Origin: Aureimonas phyllosphaerae
Lineage (GTDB): Bacteria > Pseudomonadota > Alphaproteobacteria > Rhizobiales > Rhizobiaceae
DNA length: 64,000 nt
NCBI RefSeq assembly: GCF_900113065.1
Contig: NZ_FOOA01000001.1
Span: 124,001-188,000, forward strand
Direction: 5' to 3'
Every line of letters begins with the position of its first letter. The first letter of the stretch is position 1. The notes beneath the pieces were generated by a model. The model was not told where the DNA came from and made no database searches. It was given only the letters and a program-made list of their open reading frames with translations. This document shows positions 1 through 8,070 of this stretch, one piece after another. The position numbers and the translations under genes are program-made.

Positions 1-1
1 G

Positions 2-949
2 AAGATCGACGAGACGGGCTACAGGCTGAAGATCGGCGGCAAGGTGGAGACGCCCGTCGAACTGTCGCTTTCGGATCTCAAGTCACGCTTCCCCGAGCGG
101 AATGTCATGGCCGTCATGCAGTGCGCCGGCAACCGCCGGGCAGACATGGTCGATGTCGGGTATGTCGAGGGTGACCTCTGGGGCCCCGGCGCGATCGGCA
201 ATGCGGAATGGACCGGCGTCTCGCTAGCTGACGTCCTCAGCGCCGCAGGCGCCGAAGACGGCACAGGGCTCCATGTGGCGTTCTTCGCGCATGACGAGGT
301 CGTCATGAAGGATGATCGTTTCGACTACGGCGTCTCGATCCCGCTCGAGAAGGCGATGACCCCGGATGTTCTCCTCGCCTGGGCCATGAACGGCGAGCCC
401 TTGATGGCCGAGCACGGCTTTCCCCTACGCGTCGTGGTGCCCGGCTACGCCGGAACTCGCAGCCCCAAATGGTTGGCCTCGATCATGGTGCAGGACGAAG
501 AGGCCGATACCCCGATCCAGCGAAAGGAGTATCGGCTCTTTCCTTCGACGACGACGAAGGAGTCGGCCGACAAGGATCCGAACGTCGTCATCAACGACAT
601 GCCCTCGAACGCTGCGATCTGCATTCCGGCTGCCGGGGCGACGTTGAAGCCGGGAACGACGAAGATTGAGGGCTACGCGATCGGGACGCAAAATGGCGTC
701 GCCAAGGTCGAGGTCTCCTACGATGGTGGCGAGATTTGGCACGAGGCTACTATCGACAAGCAGGCTGATACCCAGTGGGCGTGGATCTTCTGGTCTGTCG
801 TCCTCGACCTACCGACCGGACAGCACCAGCTCGCCGTCCGTTCCTTCGACGGTGTCGGCGGTTCGCAACCCGACGACATCGCGAAGATCTGGAATTGGAA
901 GGGTTATCTCGCCTATTCGTGGCATCGCGTCTCGATCAGAGTCGGCTGA
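2..949 (+). CDS. Sulfite oxidase-family molybdopterin oxidoreductase (5' end outside window)
   Basis: Partial gene, open in frame from the first bases of the window, so the N-terminus is missing; an internal GTG at 44 is not the start. The visible 315 residues hold the end of the Mo-cofactor domain and the dimerisation domain. The motif MQCAGNRR carries the Cys (codon 122-124) that ligates Mo in the SUOX/SorT family. PGYAGTRSPKWL and VEVSYDGGEIWHEA are also typical of the family. Such enzymes oxidise sulfite to sulfate in the periplasm and pass electrons to a cytochrome. The TDT exporter, ECF sigma factor and YeiE-like regulator nearby fit a sulfite-handling locus. A sulfoxide-reductase-like role is less likely because the Mo-co dimerisation domain is present. 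Confidence 0.85.
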   Translation, partial: KIDETGYRLKIGGKVETPVELSLSDLKSRFPERNVMAVMQCAGNRRADMVDVGYVEGDLWGPGAIGNAEWTGVSLADVLSAAGAEDGTGLHVAFFAHDEVVMKDDRFDYGVSIPLEKAMTPDVLLAWAMNGEPLMAEHGFPLRVVVPGYAGTRSPKWLASIMVQDEEADTPIQRKEYRLFPSTTTKESADKDPNVVINDMPSNAAICIPAAGATLKPGTTKIEGYAIGTQNGVAKVEVSYDGGEIWHEATIDKQADTQWAWIFWSVVLDLPTGQHQLAVRSFDGVGGSQPDDIAKIWNWKGYLAYSWHRVSIRVG

Positions 950-1061
950 GGCTTCGCAAAGGGACGAAGGCCGCGAACGCGTCCGATCGGCTAGCGCACC
1001 AACACGTCCGATCGTTTCTGCGGTTGGTCGATGATGCGAGCAGATGAAAGGCGGGATTGCC

Positions 1062-1244
1062 ATGAGCAAGCAGCATGGACCGGAAGATACAGACGAGCTG
1101 GAGATGGAAGAGCTGGCCCAAATCGAAGATGGGCCATCGAGCGCCAGAGATGTGTCGAAGGCTCGCGACTCAGGTCTTTCATGGGTTCTCATCGCAGGTG
1201 CGTTGCTGGCCGTCTGCGTCGTCCTGTGGAGCACGCTTGGCTAG
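1062..1244 (+). CDS. Small single-pass membrane protein
   Basis: Sixty residues. The N-terminal half is very acidic (EDTDELEMEELAQIEDG) and is followed by one hydrophobic segment (about residues 41-58, WVLIAGALLAVCVVLW). The ATG at 1062 is chosen because AAAGGCGGG lies 6-8 bases upstream; an in-frame ATG at 1044 would add six residues but lacks as good a site. It follows the sulfite oxidase by about 110 bases on the same strand and may be co-transcribed, perhaps as a membrane anchor or electron-transfer accessory. I do not recognise a family. Confidence 0.55.
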   Translation: MSKQHGPEDTDELEMEELAQIEDGPSSARDVSKARDSGLSWVLIAGALLAVCVVLWSTLG

Positions 1245-1270
1245 CAACGCAACTCTGGACCCAGCCGTCT

Positions 1271-2653
1271 CTAGCGGCTGGTGAGGACCGGGCTGGCCGT
1301 ACCCTTCAGACCCTCGACCACGACCAGCCGCGGCTCCTTGCCCGCCGCCGGCTCCCCCGGGGCGCCGATCGTGCGCACCGGGCCGATGCTGGAGGCCATG
1401 CCGGCGCCCTTGTCGTTGGTCTTCAGCACCACGACGGGCTCGTCCTGCCCTTCGAAGAACACGCCGTATTCGGTCACCGGCTTCAGCTTGGCGAGGCTGA
1501 CGTCGATCGCGTCAACGAGGCCGAGATTGCGCGAGACGACCATGCCGGAACCGTCCGCGCCCTCGGGCGCCTTCAGCGATAGCGTCAGGTTCTCTGGACC
1601 CGCCTTCAACGGCACAAGGTTTTCGGTGCCCGCGCCCACGGGAACCGCGCCTGGCACGAAGACGAGGGCCTGCGGGGCCTGTCCGGTCGGGATCTCGGCC
1701 ACGACCTTCTGCTCGGCCGTGTCGATCACGTCGACCTTGTCGCCGTTCTCGAGCCCGACGAAGATCCGGCTGCCGTCCTCCGAACCCCAGATGCCGTGTG
1801 GCAGCGCCCCGACCGAAATCGTTGCAACGAGCTGCGTCTTCTCGCCGGGCTTGTAGACCTTCACGACGTTCTCGCCGCCGATCGTGACGTAGACCAGCGT
1901 CTCGCCGTCCACCGTTCCGAAGCCGAGATGGTTGGAGATCGGCCCGCTGTCGATCACCTCCTTCACCTCGAGCGTCTTGGCATCGACGCGCGTGACCTTG
2001 CCGACGTCCTTGTGCGTCAGCCAGACGTTGCTGCCGTCAGGGCTCACCTGTACGAAGGGCACGAAGGGCGAGATGACCGGGATCCGCTTCACCAGCGCAT
2101 GGCTCGCGACGTCGAAGACCTCGAGCACCGGGTTGAACGAGTTGGCGACGAAGGCGAGCTTGCCGTCGCGCGAGAACTTGGTCATGCCGGGGCCGCTTGT
2201 CGTCGGGATGCGGCCCGTCTCCTTGAAGGTCGTGGCATCGATCACCGAGAGGTAGTCCTCTCCGCGCACCGTCGCCCAGACTTCCCTCCCGTCCGGCGTG
2301 AAGAAGGCCTCGTGCGGGTTGCGCCCGACATAGGTCGTGCCCTTCACGGCATTGGTCGCCGTGTCGATGAAGGTGACGGAGTTCGTCACCGTCGAGACGA
2401 CGACGAGCGTCTTGTGGTCCGGCGAAAATCCTAGGCCGTGGACGTTGACCTCGCCCTTGTAGAGGGGGCTCAGAACGTCCGGCCGCGGATTGCCGAGCCG
2501 GATCTGGCCCAGCAGCTTGTTGGCGACGGGGTCGATGACCGAGACCGTGTTGGAGTTCTGGTCGGCGGTGTAGACGCGGTCTGAGGCGGCGGGCAGCGCG
2601 AAGGCCGACGTCGAGACGAGGAGCGCGGCGGCGAGAATGGCGGTGCGGGTCAT
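1271..2653 (-). CDS. YVTN/YncE-type beta-propeller protein, exported
   Basis: 460 residues with a signal peptide (residues 1-20, ending ALPAASD) and repeated propeller strands such as DQNSNTVSVIDPVANKLLGQI, NSVTFIDTATNAVKG and DYLSVIDATTFKETG, the pattern of seven-bladed YVTN/YncE propellers. These are periplasmic or surface proteins of mostly unknown ligand. The last 100 residues are outside the propeller and look like a small beta domain. Its ATG overlaps the stop of the DUF305 gene by four bases (ATGA at 2650-2653), so the two are translationally coupled and share the ECF-type promoter at 3093-3118. Exact function is unknown. Confidence 0.8.
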   Translation of the reverse strand: MTRTAILAAALLVSTSAFALPAASDRVYTADQNSNTVSVIDPVANKLLGQIRLGNPRPDVLSPLYKGEVNVHGLGFSPDHKTLVVVSTVTNSVTFIDTATNAVKGTTYVGRNPHEAFFTPDGREVWATVRGEDYLSVIDATTFKETGRIPTTSGPGMTKFSRDGKLAFVANSFNPVLEVFDVASHALVKRIPVISPFVPFVQVSPDGSNVWLTHKDVGKVTRVDAKTLEVKEVIDSGPISNHLGFGTVDGETLVYVTIGGENVVKVYKPGEKTQLVATISVGALPHGIWGSEDGSRIFVGLENGDKVDVIDTAEQKVVAEIPTGQAPQALVFVPGAVPVGAGTENLVPLKAGPENLTLSLKAPEGADGSGMVVSRNLGLVDAIDVSLAKLKPVTEYGVFFEGQDEPVVVLKTNDKGAGMASSIGPVRTIGAPGEPAAGKEPRLVVVEGLKGTASPVLTSR

Positions 2654-3054
2654 GGGGTTGTCTCCGGAACGGGCTTTGGTTTGTCGGCAGATGCGGCGAG
2701 CATCGAGCGCATCAGCGTAATCTCGTAGGTCTGTTCGGTGATGATGGACTGCGCGAGGTTGCGGATCGCCGGGTCCTCGGTCGAGCCGAGGACGGCCTTG
2801 GCCATGTCGATCGCGCCCTGGTGATGCGGGATCATCTGGGACAGGAAGTCGTGCTCGGGATCGCCGGTCACCGGGGCCGACATCATACCGGCGTGCATCC
2901 TCTCCATCGCCTCGGCGGTCGCTTCGGCATAGTGTGAGCCGTCGGGTGTGGCCGGCACCATCGCCGAGTGCTGATGAGCGGGCGCGTCCTGCGCCTCTGC
3001 CGAGGAGAGTGACGCCCCGGCGAAGGCCAAGGTCAGGAAAAGCGTCTTCAGCAT
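2650..3054 (-). CDS. DUF305 exported protein
   Basis: 134 residues starting MLKTLF at 3054, with a signal peptide cleaved near AEAQDA. The motif HDFLSQMIPHHQGAIDMA is the hallmark of DUF305, whose His/Met-rich helices bind metal (copper in some cyanobacterial members) in the periplasm. The much longer open frame running to 4530 is an antisense shadow of the transporter gene, so the short start is used; it carries the signal peptide. First gene of a two-gene operon with the YVTN propeller and preceded by an ECF-type promoter. A metal- or stress-related periplasmic role is inferred. Confidence 0.8.
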   Translation of the reverse strand: MLKTLFLTLAFAGASLSSAEAQDAPAHQHSAMVPATPDGSHYAEATAEAMERMHAGMMSAPVTGDPEHDFLSQMIPHHQGAIDMAKAVLGSTEDPAIRNLAQSIITEQTYEITLMRSMLAASADKPKPVPETTP

Positions 3055-3092
3055 GGAATCACAGGGTCCTCGAAGTACGGGTTCGACAAGAA

Positions 3093-3118
3093 GACGCGTG
3101 CGGATGCCTTTCATTCCC
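3093..3118 (-). promoter_or_regulatory. ECF-type promoter of the DUF305-YVTN operon
   Basis: Read on the minus strand: GGGAATGA (3118-3111), 14 bases, CGTC (3096-3093), about 40 bases before the DUF305 start. The same two boxes with identical spacing occur before the sigma factor operon (7762-7787). A -35 GGAAT and a -10 CGTC are typical of group-IV sigma factors, so this is probably a target of the ECF factor at 6785-7300. Confidence 0.55.
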
Positions 3119-3249
3119 GTGGCAGCAACATTTATTCGGGGCGAGGCGCCTGAAGCATCCATCGCCCCCATCGATCGGAATGACCAAAACAACGCGTTGG
3201 ATCGAACGATTGCAGTGGCGCATGGTTCGGACAGGATAAGGACCCGCCA

Positions 3250-4401
3250 ATGACCTTCGAACAGATGCGTGCCGTCACCCTTGGCCTCCAACCGCTGTCG
3301 CGCCTCGACAGCCCTCGCGAGGTCGTGCGCCAGTTCACCCCGAACTGGTTCGCCGCCACGATGGGTACCGGGATCCTCGCGATTGCGCTGTCGCAGTTCC
3401 AGGCTGACGTGCCGATGCTGCATCCGGTGGCCGAGGGCCTCTGGATGTTCAACATCGCGCTCTTCGCGCTCTTCGCTGGGCTCTACGCTGCCCGCTGGAT
3501 CTTCTTCTTCGACGGGGCCAAGCGCATCTTCGGCCATTCCGTCGTGTCGATGTTCTTCGGCTGCATCCCGATGGGCCTCGCCACCATCGTCAACGGCTTC
3601 CTGATCTTTGGCCTGCCGCGCTACGGCGAAGTGGCGGTCGGGATCGCAGAGACGCTCTGGTGGATCGACGTCGCGATGGCGGCGGCCTGCGGGGTCGCCA
3701 TTCCCTTCATGATGTTCACGCGCCAGAGCCACACGATCGACCAGATGACCGCGGTCTGGCTCCTGCCGGTGGTCGCGGCCGAAGTCGCCGCCGTCTCCGG
3801 GGGACTGCTCGCGCCGCATCTCGTCGACCCGCATTCCCAGCTCGTGGTGTTGACCCTCTCCTATGCGCTCTGGGCGCTGTCGGTGCCGATCGCGCTCAGC
3901 ATCCTCGTCGTGCTCCTCCTGCGCATGGCCGTCCACAAGCTGCCGCACGCCAACATGGCGGCGTCGAGCTGGCTGGCGCTCGGGCCGATCGGCACTGGCG
4001 CGCTCGGGCTCATGACGCTGGGCGGCGCGGCGCCCGCGATCCTTTCCGCCAACGGGCTGGAGCGCTTCGGCGCCTTCGCGGAAGGGCTCGGCCTCTTCGG
4101 CGGGCTGCTGCTCTGGGGCTACGGGCTCTGGTGGCTGGCGATGGCCGTGCTCGTGACGCTGCGCTACCTGCGCGACGGCCTTCCCTTCAACATCGGCTGG
4201 TGGGGCTACACGTTCCCCCTTGGTGTCTATGCCGTGGCCACGCTGAAGCTCGGCACCCTCCTGCCGCTCGCTGCCATCCACGTCTTCGGCGCGGTGCTCG
4301 TTGCGGTGCTGGCGGTGCTTTGGGTGATCGTCGGAACGAGGACGGTGCGCGGTGCCTGGAGGGGCGATCTCTTCGTCTCGCCCTGCCTCAAGGCCGATTG
4401 A
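3250..4401 (+). CDS. TDT-family transporter (TehA/Mae1/Ssu1-like)
   Basis: 383 residues with about ten hydrophobic helices. The N-terminal FTPNWFAATMGTGILAIAL is the signature of the tellurite-resistance/dicarboxylate (TDT, SLAC1-like) family of anion channels and exporters. Members move malate, C4-dicarboxylates or sulfite (yeast Ssu1). With a sulfite oxidase upstream and a YeiE-like regulator nearby, sulfite export is the most attractive guess, but the substrate cannot be read from sequence. The region upstream holds no copy of the GGGAATRA-N14-CGTC promoter in this direction. Convergent with the UDG-like gene. Confidence 0.85.
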   Translation: MTFEQMRAVTLGLQPLSRLDSPREVVRQFTPNWFAATMGTGILAIALSQFQADVPMLHPVAEGLWMFNIALFALFAGLYAARWIFFFDGAKRIFGHSVVSMFFGCIPMGLATIVNGFLIFGLPRYGEVAVGIAETLWWIDVAMAAACGVAIPFMMFTRQSHTIDQMTAVWLLPVVAAEVAAVSGGLLAPHLVDPHSQLVVLTLSYALWALSVPIALSILVVLLLRMAVHKLPHANMAASSWLALGPIGTGALGLMTLGGAAPAILSANGLERFGAFAEGLGLFGGLLLWGYGLWWLAMAVLVTLRYLRDGLPFNIGWWGYTFPLGVYAVATLKLGTLLPLAAIHVFGAVLVAVLAVLWVIVGTRTVRGAWRGDLFVSPCLKAD

Positions 4402-4426
4402 GAGAAGTAGGGGCAACCACTGGCGG

Positions 4427-5092
4427 TCAGTCGTCGAGGAAGGCGGTGACGCCGGCCCGGAACCGGATGGCGCCGCCCTGGGCGGGGTGGCGCACGTAGG
4501 TGGCGGGGATACCGAGCCCGTCCGCCGCACGCTGCGCCATCCGGCCGATGCAGAGGATTCGGCGCGGCGCGAAGATCGCGACGATCATCTCCAGCACCTT
4601 CCGATGTTCGGCGATCTCGGTCCGCGTCGGCGTCCGGTTGCGCAAGGGCAGAACGCCGCGATGGGGATGGAAGAGCACCGCGTTCCAGAACAACGGCAGC
4701 GGGTCGGGCACCGCGTTCCAGATCTCCCGGGAGGTTCCAGACTCCAGTGTCGGCAGGGTCCCGCGGGTCGCCCGCGCTAGCGGCGGATCGAGGCCGAGCC
4801 GCTGCGACAGGTCGGCGAGACGCCCGTCACCCGTGAACGGCACGCCTGTCCGACGCGCTCCAAAGCGCGAGGGTGCTTCGCCGAGCCAGAGGTCACGGAC
4901 GTCGCGATTCGCCATAGCGGCGAGATAGCGCCCGAGATTGCGACGGCGAGTTACCGGCGCGTCCGCGCCCTCGATCTCCGCGTCGAACCCGGCATACGGG
5001 TTGAACAGGTTGGCCTTGCCGGGCAGCGCCGAGAGACGCTCGACGATCGCGTCGACTGAATGTCGTCTGGACGTGGTCGATCCATCGATCAC
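4427..5092 (-). CDS. Uracil-DNA glycosylase superfamily protein
   Basis: 221 residues. WLGEAPSRFGARRTGVPFTGD, FWNAVLFHPHRG and ILCIGRMAQRAADGLGIPATYVRHPAQGG correspond to the three core motifs of the UDG fold (water-activating loop, Asn pocket, DNA-intercalation HP motif). It resembles the less studied UDG-like proteins rather than UNG. Enzymes of the superfamily remove uracil or damaged bases from DNA. Its ATG overlaps the LysR stop by four bases (5089-5092), making it the last gene of the ECF operon. This suggests DNA repair linked to the same stress, for example deamination of cytosine by bisulfite. Confidence 0.75.
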   Translation of the reverse strand: MIDGSTTSRRHSVDAIVERLSALPGKANLFNPYAGFDAEIEGADAPVTRRRNLGRYLAAMANRDVRDLWLGEAPSRFGARRTGVPFTGDGRLADLSQRLGLDPPLARATRGTLPTLESGTSREIWNAVPDPLPLFWNAVLFHPHRGVLPLRNRTPTRTEIAEHRKVLEMIVAIFAPRRILCIGRMAQRAADGLGIPATYVRHPAQGGAIRFRAGVTAFLDD

Positions 5093-5982
5093 GCCCGCGG
5101 AACCTCGATCGTCGGCAGCTCGGCCAGAAAGGCGGCGACGGCGCGGCTCGGGTGACGGTCCCTTGCCAGCACCGAATGGAACCCGCGCGACGGCAGGTCG
5201 AAGGGCAGCGCCACCAGCTTCCCCGTGCGAAGGCCGGCATCCGCAACCACTGCGGGGAGGATCCCGACGCCGGCGCCCGCCTCGATCGCCGCGCGCACGG
5301 CCTCGTTCGAGGGCAGTTCGAGTTCGACCGAAAACGCGGTGGGATCGACACCGAAGGCTTCGAGCGCGCTTTCAAGGATCGCGCGGGTGCCCGAGCCCCG
5401 TTCGCGAAGCACCCAGCGCGCCGACACGAGATCTCCGGTTGCGACGGGAAAGCCGGAGCCCACGCGCATGGATGCCGCGACCAGAATCAGCCGGTCGTCG
5501 GCGACGCGTTGCGTTCCCAGCCTGGCATCGCCGAGTTCGTCCTCCACGAAGCCGAGATCGGCCGTGCCATCCAGCACCGCCTCGGCCGTGCGCGCCGTGT
5601 TGGCGATGCTCAGCCGAAGTTCGATGCCGGGATGGCGGGCCTTGAAGCCCGCGAGCACCGGCGGCAGCCAGTGGTTCGCCACCGTCTGGCTTGCGACGAT
5701 GCGGAGACGACCCCGCTTCAGTCCGGCAAGTTCGGAAAGCATGAGGCCGGCATCCTCGGCCCGCGCAAGCACCGCGCGGGCCTCGGGCAAAAACAGGCGA
5801 CCCGCCTCGGTGAGTTCGATCCTCCGCCCCACGCGGTCGAACAGCCGGACGTCGTGGCGCTCCTCCAGTGCGGCTATGGCGGCGCTCGTCGCCGACTGCG
5901 TTAGGTTCAGCGACTTCGCCGCCTCCGTCACGTGCTCGCGTTCGGCAACGGCAACGAAGATGCGAAGCTGATCGAGCGTCAC
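5089..5982 (-). CDS. LysR-family regulator, YeiE-like
   Basis: 297 residues from a GTG start at 5982 that overlaps the anti-sigma stop (GTGA). N-terminal winged HTH (LDQLRIFVAVAEREHVTEAA) and a LysR substrate domain. The phrases ADLGFVEDELGD and WVLRERGSGTRAILE are characteristic of the YeiE/CysB-like branch. YeiE has been reported as a sulfite-sensing activator of sulfite reduction genes in enterobacteria; that knowledge fits the sulfite oxidase and TDT transporter here. It lies in the same overlapping operon as the sigma factor, so the locus has two layers of regulation. Target genes are inferred, not seen. Confidence 0.85.
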   Translation of the reverse strand: MTLDQLRIFVAVAEREHVTEAAKSLNLTQSATSAAIAALEERHDVRLFDRVGRRIELTEAGRLFLPEARAVLARAEDAGLMLSELAGLKRGRLRIVASQTVANHWLPPVLAGFKARHPGIELRLSIANTARTAEAVLDGTADLGFVEDELGDARLGTQRVADDRLILVAASMRVGSGFPVATGDLVSARWVLRERGSGTRAILESALEAFGVDPTAFSVELELPSNEAVRAAIEAGAGVGILPAVVADAGLRTGKLVALPFDLPSRGFHSVLARDRHPSRAVAAFLAELPTIEVPRA

Positions 5983-6788
5983 AGCGTACCGCCTGAGAGG
6001 CCCGGGGCGGGGCGGTTCAGGCTGTCGTAGACGGCCGTCGCCACCTGCATCAGCCGTTCGCGCGGCGCCTCGGCCGACACGACGTAGCCAAGGCCGGCGT
6101 CGCGCCAGAAGAAGGCTGAGATGCCGTTCTCCTCGACGAACTGGAACGACGTCTCGTCCTTCTCGTCGGTCTTGATGAACAGCGTCAGCCGCGTGCCCTG
6201 GTCGTCGTCGTACATCAGCATCGCAGCGGGACCCGCGCCCGCAGGCAGGAGGCGCCCGCCCATTAGCCGATAGCCGAGCCCCGTCAGGTCCGGAGCCGAC
6301 AGCCGCGTTCCCAGCCGCTTCGATAGCCATTGCAGGAGATGCGCCTCCTCGTCGGCCCGCACTTCGACGGGATGGACCACCTCGACCACGAAGGTGCGAT
6401 GCGCCGCGATCGCCTCGTCGGCCATGACCGCCACACGAGCCATCTGCGGCGGCACGCGCAGGACGTCGTTCGCCAGCCACCCGCCGGCGCTACCGAGGAT
6501 CAGCCAGCCCATGACGGCCGCGATGCGCAGACGTGTGGCCGCGAAGCGACCGCGACGGGCCTCGCGGATGTTTGCCATGCGCAACCGCGCGGGAATCGGC
6601 TCCTCGGCCTTGAAGGCAAGCCGTTCGCGCAGTGCCCGGGCGATCTCGCGGTCGCGAGCGAGGGCCGCGGCGATCTCCGGTCGCTCCGTGAGATAGGCTT
6701 CGACTACGGGCAGCCGCTCGGCCTCGAGCCGTCCGTCCACATAGGCTTGCAGGTCGTCCTCGCCGACGGGCGTGTCCCTGCGCCTCAT
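5979..6788 (-). CDS. Membrane anti-sigma factor
   Basis: 269 residues. The cytoplasmic N-terminus has the anti-sigma signature EDDLQAYVDGRLEAERLPVVEAYL and lacks the HxxxCxxC zinc motif. One transmembrane helix (about residues 88-105, IAAVMGWLILGSAGGWLA) is followed by a periplasmic domain of about 160 residues. Gene order sigma then anti-sigma with a four-base ATGA overlap (6785-6788) is the usual arrangement. It should sequester the ECF factor until a periplasmic signal releases it. The 3' end overlaps the LysR GTG. Confidence 0.85.
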   Translation of the reverse strand: MRRRDTPVGEDDLQAYVDGRLEAERLPVVEAYLTERPEIAAALARDREIARALRERLAFKAEEPIPARLRMANIREARRGRFAATRLRIAAVMGWLILGSAGGWLANDVLRVPPQMARVAVMADEAIAAHRTFVVEVVHPVEVRADEEAHLLQWLSKRLGTRLSAPDLTGLGYRLMGGRLLPAGAGPAAMLMYDDDQGTRLTLFIKTDEKDETSFQFVEENGISAFFWRDAGLGYVVSAEAPRERLMQVATAVYDSLNRPAPGLSGGTL

Positions 6789-7300
6789 TTGACTCTCCTC
6801 AAGGGCGCGCGGATCCCGGTCTCCAGGATGGCGCGCAGCTTCTCGCGCGCCCGCGACAGGCGCGACATGACCGTGCCGACCGGCAGCCCGATCACCCGCG
6901 CCGCCTCGTCGTAGCTCATGTCTTCGACGCCGACGAGAAGGAGGACGGTGCGGTGCTCTTCACTCAGCGCATCGAGCCCCGCGAGAACGTCGCGGAGCCC
7001 GGCGCGACCGTCCTGGTCGCCATCCACCGCCGGCGGCGAGGCCATCTCGTCGAGCGCCACGTGGGGCCCACGCCGCTTGTGCTGGCGCAGGCCCGAGAGG
7101 TGGAGGTTGCGCAGGATGGCGAACAGCCAGGCGCGCAGGTCGCCGTCGGGCCGGCGTAGGTGCCAGCGCCCGACGGCACGCTCCAGGCAGTCCTGGACGA
7201 GATCGTCGGCGGCGTCGCCATCGCGCACCAGCGCATAGGCATAGCGCCTCAGGCCCGGAATGAGCGGTTCGATCCGCGCCGCGATCTCGTCGGTCGACAT
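6785..7300 (-). CDS. ECF-type RNA polymerase sigma factor
   Basis: 171 residues containing only regions 2 and 4. Region 2 shows GDAADDLVQDCLERAV and DLRAWLFAILRNLHLS; region 4 shows LSEEHRTVLLLVGVEDMSYDEAARVIGLPVGTVMSRLSRAREKLR. The gene follows the NTF2-like gene by three bases and overlaps the anti-sigma gene. The promoter at 7762-7787 makes autoregulation likely. Rhizobial ECF factors next to sulfite oxidase genes (the RpoE1/RpoE4 type of Sinorhizobium meliloti) respond to sulfite, and I infer a similar signal here. Confidence 0.92.
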   Translation of the reverse strand: MSTDEIAARIEPLIPGLRRYAYALVRDGDAADDLVQDCLERAVGRWHLRRPDGDLRAWLFAILRNLHLSGLRQHKRRGPHVALDEMASPPAVDGDQDGRAGLRDVLAGLDALSEEHRTVLLLVGVEDMSYDEAARVIGLPVGTVMSRLSRAREKLRAILETGIRAPLRRVK

Positions 7301-7303
7301 GCT

Positions 7304-7720
7304 TTACTTCGCCAGCGTTGGGTCGATCTGCCAGATCTCGTCGGTGAGCTTGCCGTCCCGGAACATCATGACGTAGCGCACCGGGATCTTGTTGTCGTTG
7401 GCGAAGACGACATCGGCGACGACGGTGGCGCCCTTCGGGTTCATGCTCTCGCGCATCTCGACGACGGTGGCCTTGAGGCCGGTCTGCGCCTTGGCGAACT
7501 TTGCCCAGGTCGCGGCGATCTCGGGGCCCGTGTAGGTGCCATCGAGCGGACCGCCGACCCAGTGAAGCGTTGCGGACGGGGCATAGGCGGCGGTGACCGC
7601 GGCGCTATCGCCCTTGGTGATCGCTTCGATATGCGCCTTCGCCATGTCGCCGGCGGGACCCGCAAGCGCGGTCGAAGCCCCGGCGGAAAGAATGGCGATG
7701 GCTGCAAGGAGGGTCTTCAT
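7304..7720 (-). CDS. Exported NTF2/SnoaL-like protein
   Basis: 138 residues from ATG 7720. The signal peptide is MKTLLAAIAILSAGASTALA. The mature part has the cone-shaped NTF2-like fold pattern (AKAHIEAITKGDSAAVTAAYAPSA, then beta strands ending MFRDGKLTDEIWQID). Members bind small ligands or act as isomerases, and many are of unknown role. It is the first gene of the sigma operon, directly after the ECF-type promoter. A periplasmic ligand-binding or sensory role for the sigma/anti-sigma pair is possible but not shown. Confidence 0.75.
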   Translation of the reverse strand: MKTLLAAIAILSAGASTALAGPAGDMAKAHIEAITKGDSAAVTAAYAPSATLHWVGGPLDGTYTGPEIAATWAKFAKAQTGLKATVVEMRESMNPKGATVVADVVFANDNKIPVRYVMMFRDGKLTDEIWQIDPTLAK

Positions 7721-8070
7721 GGCTCGGTGTCCTTCGGTTCGGCCGCGATTGGCCAACGGAAGACGTCCGGGAACGGCGCTTATTCCCAAAGGATTGAAAA
7801 TTAGAGACGAGCAGGTTCAGTTCGGCGTCCAGACGGAACGTCCGCTAACGGCGCAAGCTGAAAAGGCACCAAAGGGCTTCGTTGGGTCGATAGCGGAAGC
7901 GCCGCTTCACTCAATCGCGCGGACAGGATGCACAGCCTACACAGACGTAATCACGGATCGGCGTCCTCACCAAGCTCCCGGCCGGCCGGGCGCGTTGAGC
8001 CACGTTTCCCAACCCGGGACGGTCGCATGCCGCGCAGTCCGATCACTGGCTTCAGCGCCCAGTTGGTGCC
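7721..8070. other. Intergenic region at left edge of accessory island
   Basis: About 350 bases without a supported gene. The first 70 bases hold the sigma-operon promoter (7762-7787). The remainder lies between the sulfite locus and the stop of the gajB-like gene and probably contains the left boundary of the island. A 14-base stretch at 7964-7977 matches 13 of 14 bases with the sequence at the right boundary (17242-17255). No tRNA or integrase gene was seen. Confidence 0.5.
7762..7787 (-). promoter_or_regulatory. ECF-type promoter of the sigma factor operon
   Basis: On the minus strand GGGAATAA (7787-7780), 14 bases, CGTC (7765-7762), followed by TTCC, about 40 bases before the NTF2-like start codon. 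Same boxes and spacing as at 3093-3118. It is a candidate autoregulated promoter for the ECF factor encoded one gene downstream. Confidence 0.6.

Noticed and set aside
3178-3199. ECF promoter for the TDT gene (GGAATGA...CGTT on the plus strand)
   Set aside because: Spacer is 11 bases instead of the 14 shared by the two accepted sites.
2650-4530. 626-codon minus-strand open frame
   Set aside because: Only its last 134 codons (DUF305, with signal peptide) are a gene; the rest is antisense to the TDT transporter and is low-complexity Arg/Glu/His sequence.
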